64,000 nt of DNA, taken from the NCBI GenBank assembly GCA_012845835.1, contig JABAKD010000023.1, positions 15,806,702 through 15,870,701 of the forward strand. The letters are read 5' to 3'. Below are positions 46,251 to 55,823 of this stretch, piece by piece (the stretch's first letter is position 1; every line of letters begins with the position of its first letter). Made by a program: the position numbers and the translations under genes. The stretch comes from Undaria pinnatifida (lineage: Eukaryota > Sar > Phaeophyceae > Laminariales > Alariaceae). Below the pieces are notes generated by a model. It had not been told where the DNA came from, did no database searches, and saw only the letters and a list, made by a program, of their open reading frames with translations.

Positions 46251-47499
46251 GTAGGAAGTGCTCTTCAAGCGCGAAAAATGGCATCGGAATAGGTGGCAGA
46301 GTATATAGAGATGAACTGGACGTGTTTCTTGCGGAATTGTAGGCGGTTGGTGCCCGAGCGGACACGATTGTTGACTCGCTTTGGTTCAGTGGTTGATCGG
46401 TTCTGCGACGTGATATATGCGAAATCGGGATAAAATCACCTGCGCCCGAAAGCCCTGGAGGTCGTGAAGCTGCTCCGCAAGAACATCGAAGCTTGTTGTC
46501 TAAGCAAACCTGACGGCGTGCCGCTGTACTACGCAAAAGGGAAAAGTGAAGCGGGGATCACCACTCGTCGCTGTGTCAGAGGTACCAGCAGTACAGGGGC
46601 TTGGCGTGTGTTTTGCGTGACTTTCCTATCACTAGCAGGCACAGCAACCATTTCCACCCATAACATTGGCCTCACGGCATAACCCGATGCTCATAGTATT
46701 TGCCGTCAAGTATACCTCACGGTTTCGTTTGTTGCAGTGTTTGTAACATGTTGAGTTTTTTCCTCAGCTCGGTGGTCAACCAGGTAATTCGTGTTATGAT
46801 GGACCTGACGTAAACCTGTTCAATATGTTTTACGCCCGCTGTAACTGTTTGTCCTTTTTTTACGGGCTTTCATCGTTACCTCCGCAGGCTACTATTGCGC
46901 TTCTCCTGCGCTGGCCCACTCGATTCTGCTGGAGTTCAATTATCGCTGGAATATTGGGATGGCTGTGAAGAACCGCGGACTGCCGAAGTAGATTGGAGCG
47001 TGCTACGAACAGTTTGAGTTTGATATTATCTAAAGCGACTCGGCCAGCTGGTCACCGGATAGCCCGATGTTTCCTGGGTGGGTCTCTGCTCTTGACGTGA
47101 TAGACACTGGTGAAAGAAGCGACCTTTCTCAGAGATTGTGGGGACCTGATGCTGGGGGTGAGGGGCCGGTTGATCTTGTCGACCTCCCAACAACTTCAGA
47201 ATCACTATTTGATGAAATCAAAGGGCACGCCAACGTAAAGTATGCGAGGATCTCTATTAGTCAACGGCATGCTGCATTGCGTGCTAGGTTGAGGGAAGCT
47301 GACGGGGGCGCGATGACTGCGGATGTTGTCGGTAGCGCTGTTTCCGCTGCTGTTTCGCGGAGTTGGTATGGGGCAGGTATTGTTGGCGTTTGTGGCGGCA
47401 GTAAAAGGGGGGGCGCAGCGGCAGGTGCAGGCGTGTCGGCGTCAGCTGCGGAGATGTTGGCGTTTAGCGGCGGCGGGGATGAGGCTGGGTAGTTTGGCG

Positions 47500-48480
47500 C
47501 CGCCAACCGACGCCCAAGAAGCCCAAGGGCCCACTCCGGGGCCCTCAGATTTTCTTTCACCGCGGCCACAGTCGACAAGAAGGCGCGTACCAGGAGGCTC
47601 ACCCTGCCCCGCGTGGGAGGAAGGGGCGGCCCCAATGCAATGTGTCGCGAGAAAACCACCGGCCCGAGGCCCGCAGACCTGGGAAACTAAATCAGACGAA
47701 AAGCGGTGGTGGTCGTGGTGTGAATGTGAAAAGTGCACCGTAGGGTCTACGCACCTGATCGTCGCTTTATACTCCGGCCCATCTTGGTGTGGTAGGTTAG
47801 CGTCTGCAGTGTCGGGTCGAGTTTGCGTTTTGTTAATTCCCAGAGAATAAAGACCGTACGAGTTTATTATGTTTTTACTTTCGTTTGCGAGCCGGCCGTT
47901 TCGTTTTGTGTGGCCCTGGGATTGATTGTCTGTTTCATCTCGGGGGGGGGGGGGGGGGGGGTCAACAGCGATACTACCACCGTCGTCGACAAAATCGTGA
48001 CGCACATTTGTTTTGTTTTTCCATTCCCATGTTTTCCTTTTTGCCATCCCTGGGGAGAGGGAAAGAAGAGGGGGGGGGGGGTTACCTGGTACCTACTCGA
48101 AGCTATTCCCCACCCCCTGTTATTTCTCATGCTTCGCCGGGCATGATGGGGGTGCTAGATGTCGCCGGGCGGCAAGAATGGTTCAGTGCAAAGACATACA
48201 CCATACAAGAGTGTCTATATTGGAAGAACGAAGATTTTTCAAAAGCATCGCCGATCATTTGGTTGAACTGGAGTTATACATGGGTCCTATTTTTTGTGGT
48301 GTTCGTGTCGTCTATTTTGGCGGAACCACCCGCATCGCTTCCCAGTCGAATATTGTCACCGAAAGCCCTACTTCATTCATTCGATACACACCAAGGAGTT
48401 CAATGCAAAATAAACACGTTGTATAGCAACGACAACATTTGTATCACAAACGCATGACAAAATCACTGCTCTGCGGCTGG
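47500..48480. other. No supported gene; 20-base poly-G tract
   Basis: The G run at 47942-47961 and another of 12 near 48070 lie in unassigned DNA. An aataaag at 47848 could be a polyadenylation signal of the upstream pseudogene. Frames crossing here are by-products of low complexity. Confidence 0.4.
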
Positions 48481-49310
48481 TTGGTGATGCTTGCCGTTGT
48501 ACCAGGTACATATTATGTGATACAGCAGCACTACTTGTTGCAGTAGTAGTGCACAACATAAAAAAAAAAAAACGAACAGGGGTATAGGAAAGCAAGGCTG
48601 ATACCTTACCAGGAAAGGAAGACAATTGAGAGGCGCTGTGCTGAAGATAGTGTGTAGAACTCACCTTTTCTCAAATAAGAAATTCAGCCTCGGCCAGAAT
48701 CATCCCGAATTCTTACTTTTTTTCCTATTATTATTTCATTTCTACTACTACTGCTGCGGTATGAGCAGCATTGTGCCTAGAATAATCTATCTGCACTACA
48801 CCTACTACTTGTACAAGTATCAGGTACCTATTTGATAGCGAGAAACAGGAATCCTGGTTGTGGCTTCGGGTTTCTTATTTGGGAGAGGGTGTCATCTGCA
48901 CTAACTTGAGCTTCCGGATTTCTTGTCTTCCTAGAAGTATCAGCTTGCTATTCTTACGTCCCGTACTACTTTTAGAGTGTTGTACCGCCGGTCCTCTGAT
49001 AAGAAACCGAGGTTTGTTGTTTTTTAGGCTGAATTTCGTACCAGGTATTTTTATGAAAATGATGTGCCCCACACTAACTTCAGTATAAGATTTACCGAAG
49101 TTCTTATTTCTCCGCAAGAACCTTGCGTGAGCCCCGTTCTTATAAGAGGGAGGCATGCGCGATTTTTTTTATGATGTTTTTCCATGTTCCGAAACGCCTC
49201 CAATTTTTTTCGCGCTTCGCGCGATTATTTTAATGCCTTACAAAAGTGTCCCTATGTATAGGATCCGTGCCAAAGCGTATCGCTCACGGTCTGAGGTCTG
49301 AGATGTATAT
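48480..49310. repeat. Second block of TTTCTTATTTGGGAGAGGGTG repeats
   Basis: Copies of the unit found at 43905-44620 recur at 48865-48970 and, in part, near 49060-49110 (actaacttcagtata, gttcttattt). This places the exonuclease-like pseudogene between two blocks of the same repeat family. Confidence 0.5.
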
Positions 49311-50361
49311 TTAGTCCAAAAAACACACAAAACCAAACAAGGGAAAAGCAGAATATTATCGAAGTATGAGAAAATATGGGTTTTGTACGTACGTAAGAAG
49401 TTTGACCAATCAGATCAATGCGGTAATTCATAGTCGTATGAGCGATAGCATTGGGCACACCTGGCCCAGCTTGTGTAGGCGACGACCTGCACGCGGAGCG
49501 CGTAGGGGAGCAGAGTCAGAGCTTACAGGTCCAAGGTGTGATACAGACTAGTTTAAGTTCTAGTTTAAGGCTAGTTTAAGTTCGTGCACTCCCCGACGAT
49601 GGAGGAGTGCAAGTCACCGGAGGCTGAAGCTCTCGTGGCTGCTGCTGTACGCGGTCCTAATCAGGCCGCCTCGGCTGCTGCTCGAGTCGAGGCTCATGCT
49701 GCTGTCGACGCTGTGCAAGCTGGGGTCGACAAACGCCGTGCCGAAGCTCTGGCTGCTGTGCAAGCTGAGTCCGAAGGTCGCCGTGCCGCAGCCGCTTCGG
49801 CTGCTGCTACTGCTGCGTCTGCCACCGCGGCACCATCTTTGCTCAGCCCCAGTCCCGCTGTGTCCGAGGCTGCGGGGGTAATATAGGCTGAAGTTCTGCG
49901 CTGGCAAGGGCAGGTGTCTGGCGAGTTTGCTCGGATAGACGGAGATGTGTTCCGCCTCAAGTCGACGATGGATCAACTGCTGGCCTCCTTTAAAACCCTG
50001 CAGGATGCGGTGGCTGGTGGCGCGTCTAAAACCGAGCACGTCGAGGCCATGCTCCAGCAGTTCATAGACAACTTTGCCGATCAGCAGCCGGCCCCGCGGG
50101 ACAGTGGGGACGCGAGAGAGCGCCACGTCCAAAGGTCGCAGTTAACTGACGACACTGCGCTATGGAAAAAGATGGCGTCCAGAAAACATTGGGTGCTTCG
50201 CGGGCGCATACCTCCCAACATTGGCGACTCGGCAGCGGATATCCAGTCCTTCGTAGGCGAGGACGTCAACGTCACGACGTCAGTGGCTACCCAGCTCCGC
50301 GCGATCAGTGACTTTGACGTTCGTTTAGTCCAAAAAACACACAAAACCAAACAAGGGAAAA
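49311..50361 (+). mobile_element. 0.98-kb fragment of the tyrosine-recombinase element between 37-bp direct repeats
   Basis: Identical 37-bp repeats (ttagtccaaaaaacacac...caagggaaaa) lie at 49311-49347 and 50325-50361. Between them, 49348-50324 is a fragment of the element: 22 bp of its B repeat, the A repeat (49370-49559) and the start of ORF1 up to GACGTTCG. The element parts are a near-identical inverted copy of 58617-59569. ORF1 reads as in the other copy, including the same TAG after GVI, but here it lacks the frameshift at LWKKMASRKHW. Confidence 0.8.
49584..50324 (+). pseudogene. ORF1 fragment of tyrosine-recombinase retrotransposon (plus-strand copy)
   Basis: 49584-49886 encodes an Ala-rich, helix-prone protein start (MHSPTMEECKSPEAEALVAA). 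After one stop the frame resumes with VSGEFARIDGDVFRLKSTMD, LLASFKTLQDA and MASRKHWVLRGRIPPNIGDS, then ends where the fragment is cut at 50324. It is coiled-coil-like and Gag-like by position, but no known domain is identified. Confidence 0.65.
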
Positions 50362-50509
50362 AGGAACATGAACTTGATCGGACACGAGCGTGAGTGACTG
50401 CGAACCGAGCTCGAGTACTGTATACAGCGATCGTTACCGTAAGGTATTGTTGGAGGTTTCATCCGGAGATTTTTTTGTAAAAATTAAAATACGCTTCTTC
50501 AGCTGTGAG

Positions 50510-50590
50510 ATCGATTTTTTTGTCGAAACTCATTTTGCAAGCTGTGTGTGATACTCCGATCGCGCGTATTACGGGTTGTGTGTACTCATT
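50510..50590 (-). repeat. Repeat R7 (MSFDK segment), inverted copy 3
   Basis: On the minus strand this reads acccgtaatacgcgcgatcgg, agtatcacacacagcttgc, then ATGAGTTTCGACAAAA (ATG at 50533-50531), MSFDKKIDLTAEEAYFNFY. The upstream part is especially close to copy 2 at 37250-37300. Confidence 0.65.
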
Positions 50591-50732
50591 AAAGATATAG
50601 TAGGTCGGCGACTCCCCTTGCAACTACAGTGTAGCTATCGAACAGGGTGATGTTAGGCAGTCTGTGCGCGGAAACTATAATAATACCCGTTTCTGAGGGG
50701 GACAAAATCTAACAACAGCTGTGGAAGGAAAT

Positions 50733-51002
50733 TGTTAAGATACGGCCTCGAAAGGCCTGTAGGTATCCGAATTTGAGATCATTTGGATGGGTTTCGTATG
50801 ATAAGGTTGGCGGTTTATATTCGGGGAAGTTAGGAATTAGATCGGAGGCACGCGCCTCCGATCTCAGAAGCTATCCCGGGCTCTGGTGGAAACGAATAAA
50901 GCTACATCTCTACGAAGGAACGAAAGTGAGTACTCCCCGAAGACCTGCTCAATTGGCAGACCTGCAGGGGGCACTCTGTGTCCCCCTCCTATTAATCTAA
51001 CA
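50733..51002 (+). repeat. LTR of unassigned retroelement L, copy 1
   Basis: 270 bp with TGTTAAGATACGG start and TAACA end. It contains an 11-bp perfect inverted repeat (AGATCGGAGGC-acgc-GCCTCCGATCT) and an AATAAAG polyadenylation-like signal. It is followed by aaTGGCGTCGTCGA, a plausible primer-binding site. It matches 60183-60451 with about nine differences. Confidence 0.75.
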
Positions 51003-51022
51003 AATGGCGTCGTCGACAGACC

Positions 51023-51063
51023 ATGGGTTTTGGGGTCGTGGGTTCGATCCCCACATCCACCAT
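51023..51063 (+). other. tRNA 3'-half-like sequence ending in CCA
   Basis: GTGGGTTCGATCCCCAC forms a perfect T-arm stem-loop, followed by ATCCACCA. No matching 5' acceptor strand (GGTGGAT) is found about 72 bases upstream, so this is not a complete tRNA gene. The encoded CCA suggests a reverse-transcribed tRNA end. Confidence 0.5.
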
Positions 51064-51309
51064 AATAAACTTTTTCAGATTTTCCCCATGTCGAACTTGA
51101 AAAATACTCTCCCTGGTATCCCCAGGAAATGAAACGGCTTGGATATTGACAGAGGTCCGCCGTATATCCGGCCGACCTGCTATCCCGCCGTTTCAGGGGG
51201 GGAGAGTGTTATAAGGCTTAGTTTGGGTAAGCTATTGGTTAACCTGTGCAAGTGGTCAAACGGACTAATACCCCACTAAAGTCCTTAACAAAATGCATCG
51301 AACAGGGTA

Positions 51310-51493
51310 TAATAAGAAGAAGAGTTTATGAGAGGTTGGAACAGCTGTTATTTCTGGGCTCAGATATCACCGGATCCGATGATTTCTGGCCTCGATTATT
51401 TCTGAACCCAAAAATAACGATGATTTCTGGATAGTGGAAGGTTTTTATTTTTTGCGTCGGAGATCCCGGGAAATAATCGATGAAAATATTCGC
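51310..51493 (-). repeat. Partial inverted copy of foldback element F
   Basis: The minus strand matches 37720-37890: tatttctgagcccagaaataacag and cttccaacctctca appear as their complements at 51325-51370, with gatttctggcctcgattatttc and the tccgatgcc-like segment. Confidence 0.6.
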
Positions 51494-51666
51494 CTTTGCA
51501 CTTTGCTTTCGAAGTTGTATTATATTAATGCGCAACCCCCCGCCCGGAGAGGGGGGTTGGAGATGGGAATACCCCGGGGCTGCCCCGCCGGCAACCCCAC
51601 GCTAACATCCGTATACACGAGTCAACTCCCAACCCAACTGGCGACATCGAACTCTCGACGCCAGCC
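51494..51666 (-). repeat. B3 repeat
   Basis: Matches B1 and B2: ctttgcactttgctttcgaag through cgaactctcgacgccagcc, including the GC-rich block ccccgcccggagaggggggttgg. Confidence 0.85.
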
Positions 51667-52204
51667 AACAACCAACGACGAACAATCGTTGGCAACTCGA
51701 AGAAGACATACGAGGCAACCGCCTATAACGTGCAGCATATAAAAAACGTACACACGCGTGTAATAAATATGCTATAAAATTGCACGCCTGCACACACCAT
51801 GCACATTAAACAAATGCACTTACTTGCCAATATACGGATAATTCCCCTCTCCCACACTTTCAGATTGCGCGCTAAATCCGAGCCGATGCACTGCCACAAC
51901 GTTCGCTGTCAACTATCAACATAATATCTGCGTAACACAGTCATACGTACCCCCACCGCACGGAGGGATACTCAGATATTACACATGCTGGAAAAAAAAA
52001 CACAACAACGAACACCCCTTGCACCACGCTATAACACTGATGCGGCTAGCACCCACCGCAAACCTGCGCAATCTACGAAACCCCGTCGCATCTTCAGCGA
52101 AAACGGGTACGTTTGCCAAAACAGTAACAAACACGCGCAACGTTACTGCGACCGATTAACTCCCCCTCCACTGACTCCCTCAAAAGCACGGGCGGGTGGG
52201 TGGG

Positions 52205-52393
52205 AACTTAAACTAGTCTGTATCACACCTTGGACCTGTAAGCTCTGACTCTGCTCCCCTACGCGCTCCGCGTGCAGGTCGTCGCCTACACGGCTGGGCC
52301 AGGTGTGCCCAATGCTATCGCTCATACGACTATGAATTACCGCATTGATCTGATTGGTCAAACTTCTTACGTACGTACAAAACCCATATTTTC
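52205..52393 (-). repeat. A3 repeat
   Basis: 189 bp, from aacttaaactagtctgtatc to acaaaacccatattttc on the plus strand. Nearly identical to A1 and A2. Confidence 0.88.
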
Positions 52394-52398
52394 TCATA

Positions 52399-52832
52399 TG
52401 TGGGTCACAATGCTCTGAACCCAACCTGCCTACTTGCGTCTGAACACAAATTCTAGAACCTTCAGGAACGTTCCGCACGTTCTCCTAGAAAGATCGTCTC
52501 TCGGAGCGATGTCGTTCTCACTCACACTCCGAGCCACAAGGAAGGGTACAACATCCCGAGGAACCTCAAGACGTCTTCCCAGACGCTTCCTCAGCTCGTT
52601 GCCCCTTATTTTCGTCCGAGAGGAGTGCGAGGGTGCACCCTCGCACACCTCTCACACTTCCTACTGTCCCCATCTCTACCTGAGATTCTTCTGTCTCTCT
52701 ACCGAGCACGTCTACTCGTCCGGTGATCGTCAACACCGCCCACATTCTGCGGCCGTTGCCTTAGAGGAACGCGTGTACGCACAGCGTTGGAGATTCGCAC
52801 CTCCCTGCGGTGTTCTTGAGTACAAACCCTTA
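52399..52832 (+). repeat. TRIM left LTR
   Basis: 434 bp. Begins TGTGGGTCACAATG. Pairs with 52928-53361. Confidence 0.88.
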
Positions 52833-52927
52833 TTGGCGTCGAAGGTTGGATTACCAGAGCCTGTGTTCCCATTGCTCTTTAATTTTGATGGAGTGAGCGC
52901 TCTAACACCATCAAAACTGGGGGGTAA

Positions 52928-53361
52928 TGTGGGTCACAATGCTCTGAACCCAACCTGCCTACTTGCGTCTGAACACAAATTCTACAACCTTCAGGAACGT
53001 TCCGCACGTTCTCCTAGAAAGATCGTCTCTCGGAGCGATGTCGTTCTCACTCACACTCCGAGCCACAAGGAAGGGTACAACATCCCGAGGAACCTCAAGA
53101 CGTCTTCCCAGACGCTTCCTCCGCTCGTTGCCCCTTATTTTCGTCCGAGAGGAGTGCGAGGGTGCACCCTCGCACACCTCTCACACTTCCTACTGTCCCC
53201 ATCTCTACCTGAGATTCTTCTGTCTCTCTACCGAGCACGTCTACTCGTCCGGTGATCGTCAACACCGCCCACATTCTGCGGCCGTTGCCTTAGAGGAACG
53301 CGTGTACGCACAGCGTTGGAGATTCGCACCTCCCTGCGGTGTTCTTGAGTACAAACCCTTA
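52928..53361 (+). repeat. TRIM right LTR
   Basis: 434 bp, differing from the left LTR at about two bases (ctagaacc/ctacaacc and cctcagc/cctccgc). Confidence 0.88.
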
Positions 53362-53547
53362 CATACTTCGATAATTTTGCACTTTGCTTTCGAAGTTGTA
53401 TTACATTAATGCGCAACCCCCCGCCCGGAGAGGGGGGTTGGAGATGGGAATACCCCGGGGCTGCCCCGCCGGCAACCCCACGCTAACATCCGTATACACT
53501 AGTCAACTCCCAACCCAACTGGCGACATCGAACTCTCGACGCCAGCC
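53362..53547 (-). repeat. B2 repeat
   Basis: Matches B1 at 54276-54469, with a short deletion (ataatattctgctttgcac versus ataattttgcac). Its outer end carries the CATA target site of the TRIM. Confidence 0.85.
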
Positions 53548-54086
53548 AACAACCAACGACGAACAATCGTTGGCAACTCGAAGAAGACATACGAGGCAAC
53601 CGCCTATAACGTGCAGCATATAAAAAAACGTACACACGCGTGTAATAAATATGCTATAAAATTTGCACGCCTGCACACACCATGCACATTAAACAAATGC
53701 ACTTACTTGCCAATATACGGATAATTCCCTCTCCCACACTTTCAGATTGCGCGCTAAATCCGAGCCGATGCACTGCCACAACGTTCGCTGTCAACTATCA
53801 ACATAATATCTGCGTAACACAGTCATACGTACCCCCACCGCACGGAGGGATACTCAGATATTACACATGCTGAAAAAAAAAACACAACAACGAACACCCC
53901 TTGCACCACGCTATAACACTGATGCGGCTAGCACCCACCGCAAACCTGCGCAATCTACGAAACCCCGTCGCATCTTCAGCGAAAACGGGTACGTTTGCCA
54001 AAACAGTAACAAACACGCGCAACGTTACTGCGACCGATTAACTCCCCCTCCACTGACTCCCTCAAAAGCACGGGCGGGTGGGTGGG
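53548..54086 (-). repeat. X segment of split-direct-repeat unit (second copy 51667-52204)
   Basis: About 539 bp shared almost without change with 51667-52204 (caacaaccaacgacgaacaat to gggcgggtgggtggg). It lies between A2 and B2 and between A3 and B3, and no ORF of note is conserved. The pair shows that a whole A-X-B block was tandemly duplicated. Confidence 0.85.
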
Positions 54087-54275
54087 AACTTAAACTAGTC
54101 TGTATCACACCTTGGACCTGTAAGCTCTGACTCTGCTCCCCTACGCGCTCCGCGTGCAGGTCGTCGCCTACACGGCTGGGCCAGGTGTGCCCAATGCTAT
54201 CGCTCATACGACTATGAATTACCGCATTGATCTGATTGGTCAAACTTCTTACGTACGTACAAAACCCATATTTTC
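54087..54275 (-). repeat. A2 repeat
   Basis: 189 bp, same orientation as A1 (59381-59569). Directly adjoins B1. Confidence 0.88.
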
Positions 54276-54469
54276 TCATACTTCGATAATATTCTGCTTT
54301 GCACTTTGCTTTCGAAGTTGTATTACATTAATGCGCAACCCCCCGCCCGGAGAGGGGGGTTGGAGATGGGAATACCCCGGGGCTGCCCCGCCGGCAACCC
54401 CACGCTAACATCCGTATACATGAGTCAACTCCCAACCCAACTGGCGACATCGAACTCTCGACGCCAGCC
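54276..54469 (-). repeat. B1 repeat
   Basis: Adjoins the end of the recombinase ORF region. Shared with B2 and B3 up to gacgccagcc, after which the sequences diverge (B1 runs into the element body). Confidence 0.85.
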
Positions 54470-54531
54470 TCCAGCACAAACTGGTAGTTGACCCGTATTA
54501 CGAATGTAGTCCCACCCCCCCCCGCCACCCC

Positions 54532-55198
54532 CTACCCTCGAATCGTAGAGTGCACACGGGATAACACACTTCTTTGTAATTCCGCGTTTGCCCAACTAGT
54601 CAGAGCCCATCGGCCCTCACGCTGCAACACCGCCGGTGTTGCACCCCCTGCCGACAAGTGCGTTGCGCCTCCAATCCTCAGGGAGTGCAAGGCGTACTCC
54701 TCCGCACGCACACCCGCCAACGCAACCACTTTCCGCAAAGCTACCGTCGCTTGATGTTGTGTCCACATGGACCATCTGCCATTACCAACGACACACGCAA
54801 CCAAGGGGGCAGGGGGCCGAAGAGGGAAGAAACAAGTAACAAGACATCAATTCGATCATTAGATCGACGGCGCCGCCACCTTCCCCCACGCGCATCGACG
54901 GACCCTTTCGCACATGCGTGACAACCGCCCCTTTCCGCGGTTGGTCACCCTGCGGCCCGCGAAATCGAACCTTGACATGATCCGCGGTTGACCACTGCGC
55001 AACAGTAAGCTGAATATTTCCGCAAAAGAATGCAACATCAGCACGCCGCAAACAATAAGTCTCGTGAACTCGTAACCGGGTTTCCGCGAACATTTCTGAC
55101 GCGCGAGTCAAGAGACAGAACGAAGCGCACAGGGCCGGCCACAAAACACGACCCCCGGCACGCCACGTGGGGATCAGCTTCTCGCCCGCGAGCAGCAT
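54532..55198 (-). pseudogene. Tyrosine recombinase
   Basis: The upstream frame (55198-54782) carries LWPALCASFCLLTRASEMFAE, whose Arg fits the first catalytic Arg of the Y-recombinase family. The downstream frame (54804-54532) carries EEYALHSLRIGGATHLSAGG and VLQREGRW, the H-x-x-R box and following GRW of DIRS-group recombinases. A frameshift near 54790 separates them. The catalytic Tyr expected about ten to fifteen residues after GRW is not in frame (ALTSWANAELQRS). The enzyme would integrate a circular DNA copy without the DDE chemistry of LTR elements. Confidence 0.8.
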
Positions 55199-55785
55199 AT
55201 CCCACGGACCGCACGCATATTAACGAGGACGGAAGCGCGATCCCAGCGTGAGATACCGTCCGCGGCAACGTTAAAAATACCCCCTACGTGTTTCGCGTCG
55301 AAGTGCCAACCAGAGGACAATTTGAGCACACCAAGGAGGCGCATCAACGCGCCCGATCTCGGCTCCTTCCCGACTCGACAACGCCGCACCCACTCTACGG
55401 CTGCTTCGTTGTCGCCACGCCACAACACGCAGTCCCCCAACGCGGCCGGGCGCTCGGCGCACGGAGATACGACGACCCAAGGGGAGACGACCATACCTAG
55501 CAGTTCGAGGACGTTAATCGATATATCGGTCTCGCCTGCAACTGACTTGCTCGACCCGCAAAATCGAGATCGTTCCCCGGCGTCAATATCGTATCTCCAG
55601 TACACCCCAGTTTCAAGGCAGAAACCCCCGACACCGGTTTTGGATGCACCCGAAAACGGAGTACGTTGGGAGGGGCGCTCAAGCAAATGATACATCGGAG
55701 CCGACAAGGTTCTTCCGCGCGCGTCCAATCCCTCCTCAATAAACCATCGCCAAAACTCGAGGTTCCCTTGAAACTCGGGTCCCAA
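55174..55785 (-). pseudogene. RNase H domain of the tyrosine-recombinase element
   Basis: A frame of 203 codons begins with the RT-RNase H connection (FQGNLEFWRWFIEEGLD, RTPFSGASKTGVGGF) and continues with NVLELLGMVVSPWVVV, CVLWRGDNEAAVEWVRRCRV, and HVGGIFNVAADGISRWDR. The ELLG, DN and ADGISR blocks correspond to RNase H active-site strands of the DIRS group. It overlaps the recombinase frame by 25 bases. Confidence 0.8.
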
Positions 55786-55823
55786 GACGAGGCGCTGCCC
55801 GAGGTTGGCCGTACGACAACCAA

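Larger units (their letters stand above)
44830..47492 (+). pseudogene. Spliced 3'-5' exonuclease plus transposase-like gene, 5'-truncated and broken
   Basis: Exon 1 (44830-45081) has KSDATYLDEV, VDALTHAKACW and SLAGIVSSLLGKELP, the middle part of a DEDDy (WRN-type) 3'-5' exonuclease. A 157-bp GT-AG intron (45082-45238) leads to exon 2, which begins with the ExoIII motif YACLDAYASVLVYVEIEIL. Exon 3 (45701-45825) is acidic. Exon 4 (45982-46113) reads VRLDTFHALPRIPRLVKKSH, GAFKPSMAWLRDACYIVN. Exon 5 (46251 to about 46590) reads EYIEMNWTCFLRNCRRLVPE, DGVPLYYAKGKSEAG and CVRGTSST. The last exon (46888-47492) has LLEFNYRWNIGMAVKNRGLP and GWVSALDVIDTGERSD. Stops lie at 46290, 46431, 46989 and 47031. 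The ExoI D-x-E motif is absent upstream. The C-terminal part resembles DDE-type transposases in pattern (D.FHA..R; RGTSS before an expected Glu). That is inference. Confidence 0.75.
52399..53361 (+). mobile_element. TRIM (terminal-repeat retrotransposon in miniature)
   Basis: Two 434-bp LTRs (52399-52832, 52928-53361) start TGTGGGTCAC and end AACCCTTA. Only 95 bp separate them. The inner segment begins ttggcgtcgaagg (primer-site-like) and ends aaaactggggggtaa (polypurine-like). By eye the LTRs differ at two positions. CATA is duplicated at the borders, and the uninterrupted target (ttctcatacttcgataat) exists at 54272-54289. No coding sequence is needed in such elements. They are moved by proteins of other LTR elements. 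Confidence 0.85.

Noticed and set aside
46345-46375. tRNA-Ser-like D-arm (ggtgcccgagcggac)
   Set aside because: Lies inside the conserved exon reading RRLVPERTRLL. No other tRNA parts follow.
51003-51063. Complete tRNA gene
   Set aside because: Only the T-arm and 3' acceptor strand are present. No partner GGTGGAT, D-arm or anticodon arm lies in the expected 72 bases.
52434-53255. 273-codon ORF across the TRIM
   Set aside because: It runs through LTR, spacer and LTR, repeats itself and resembles no protein.
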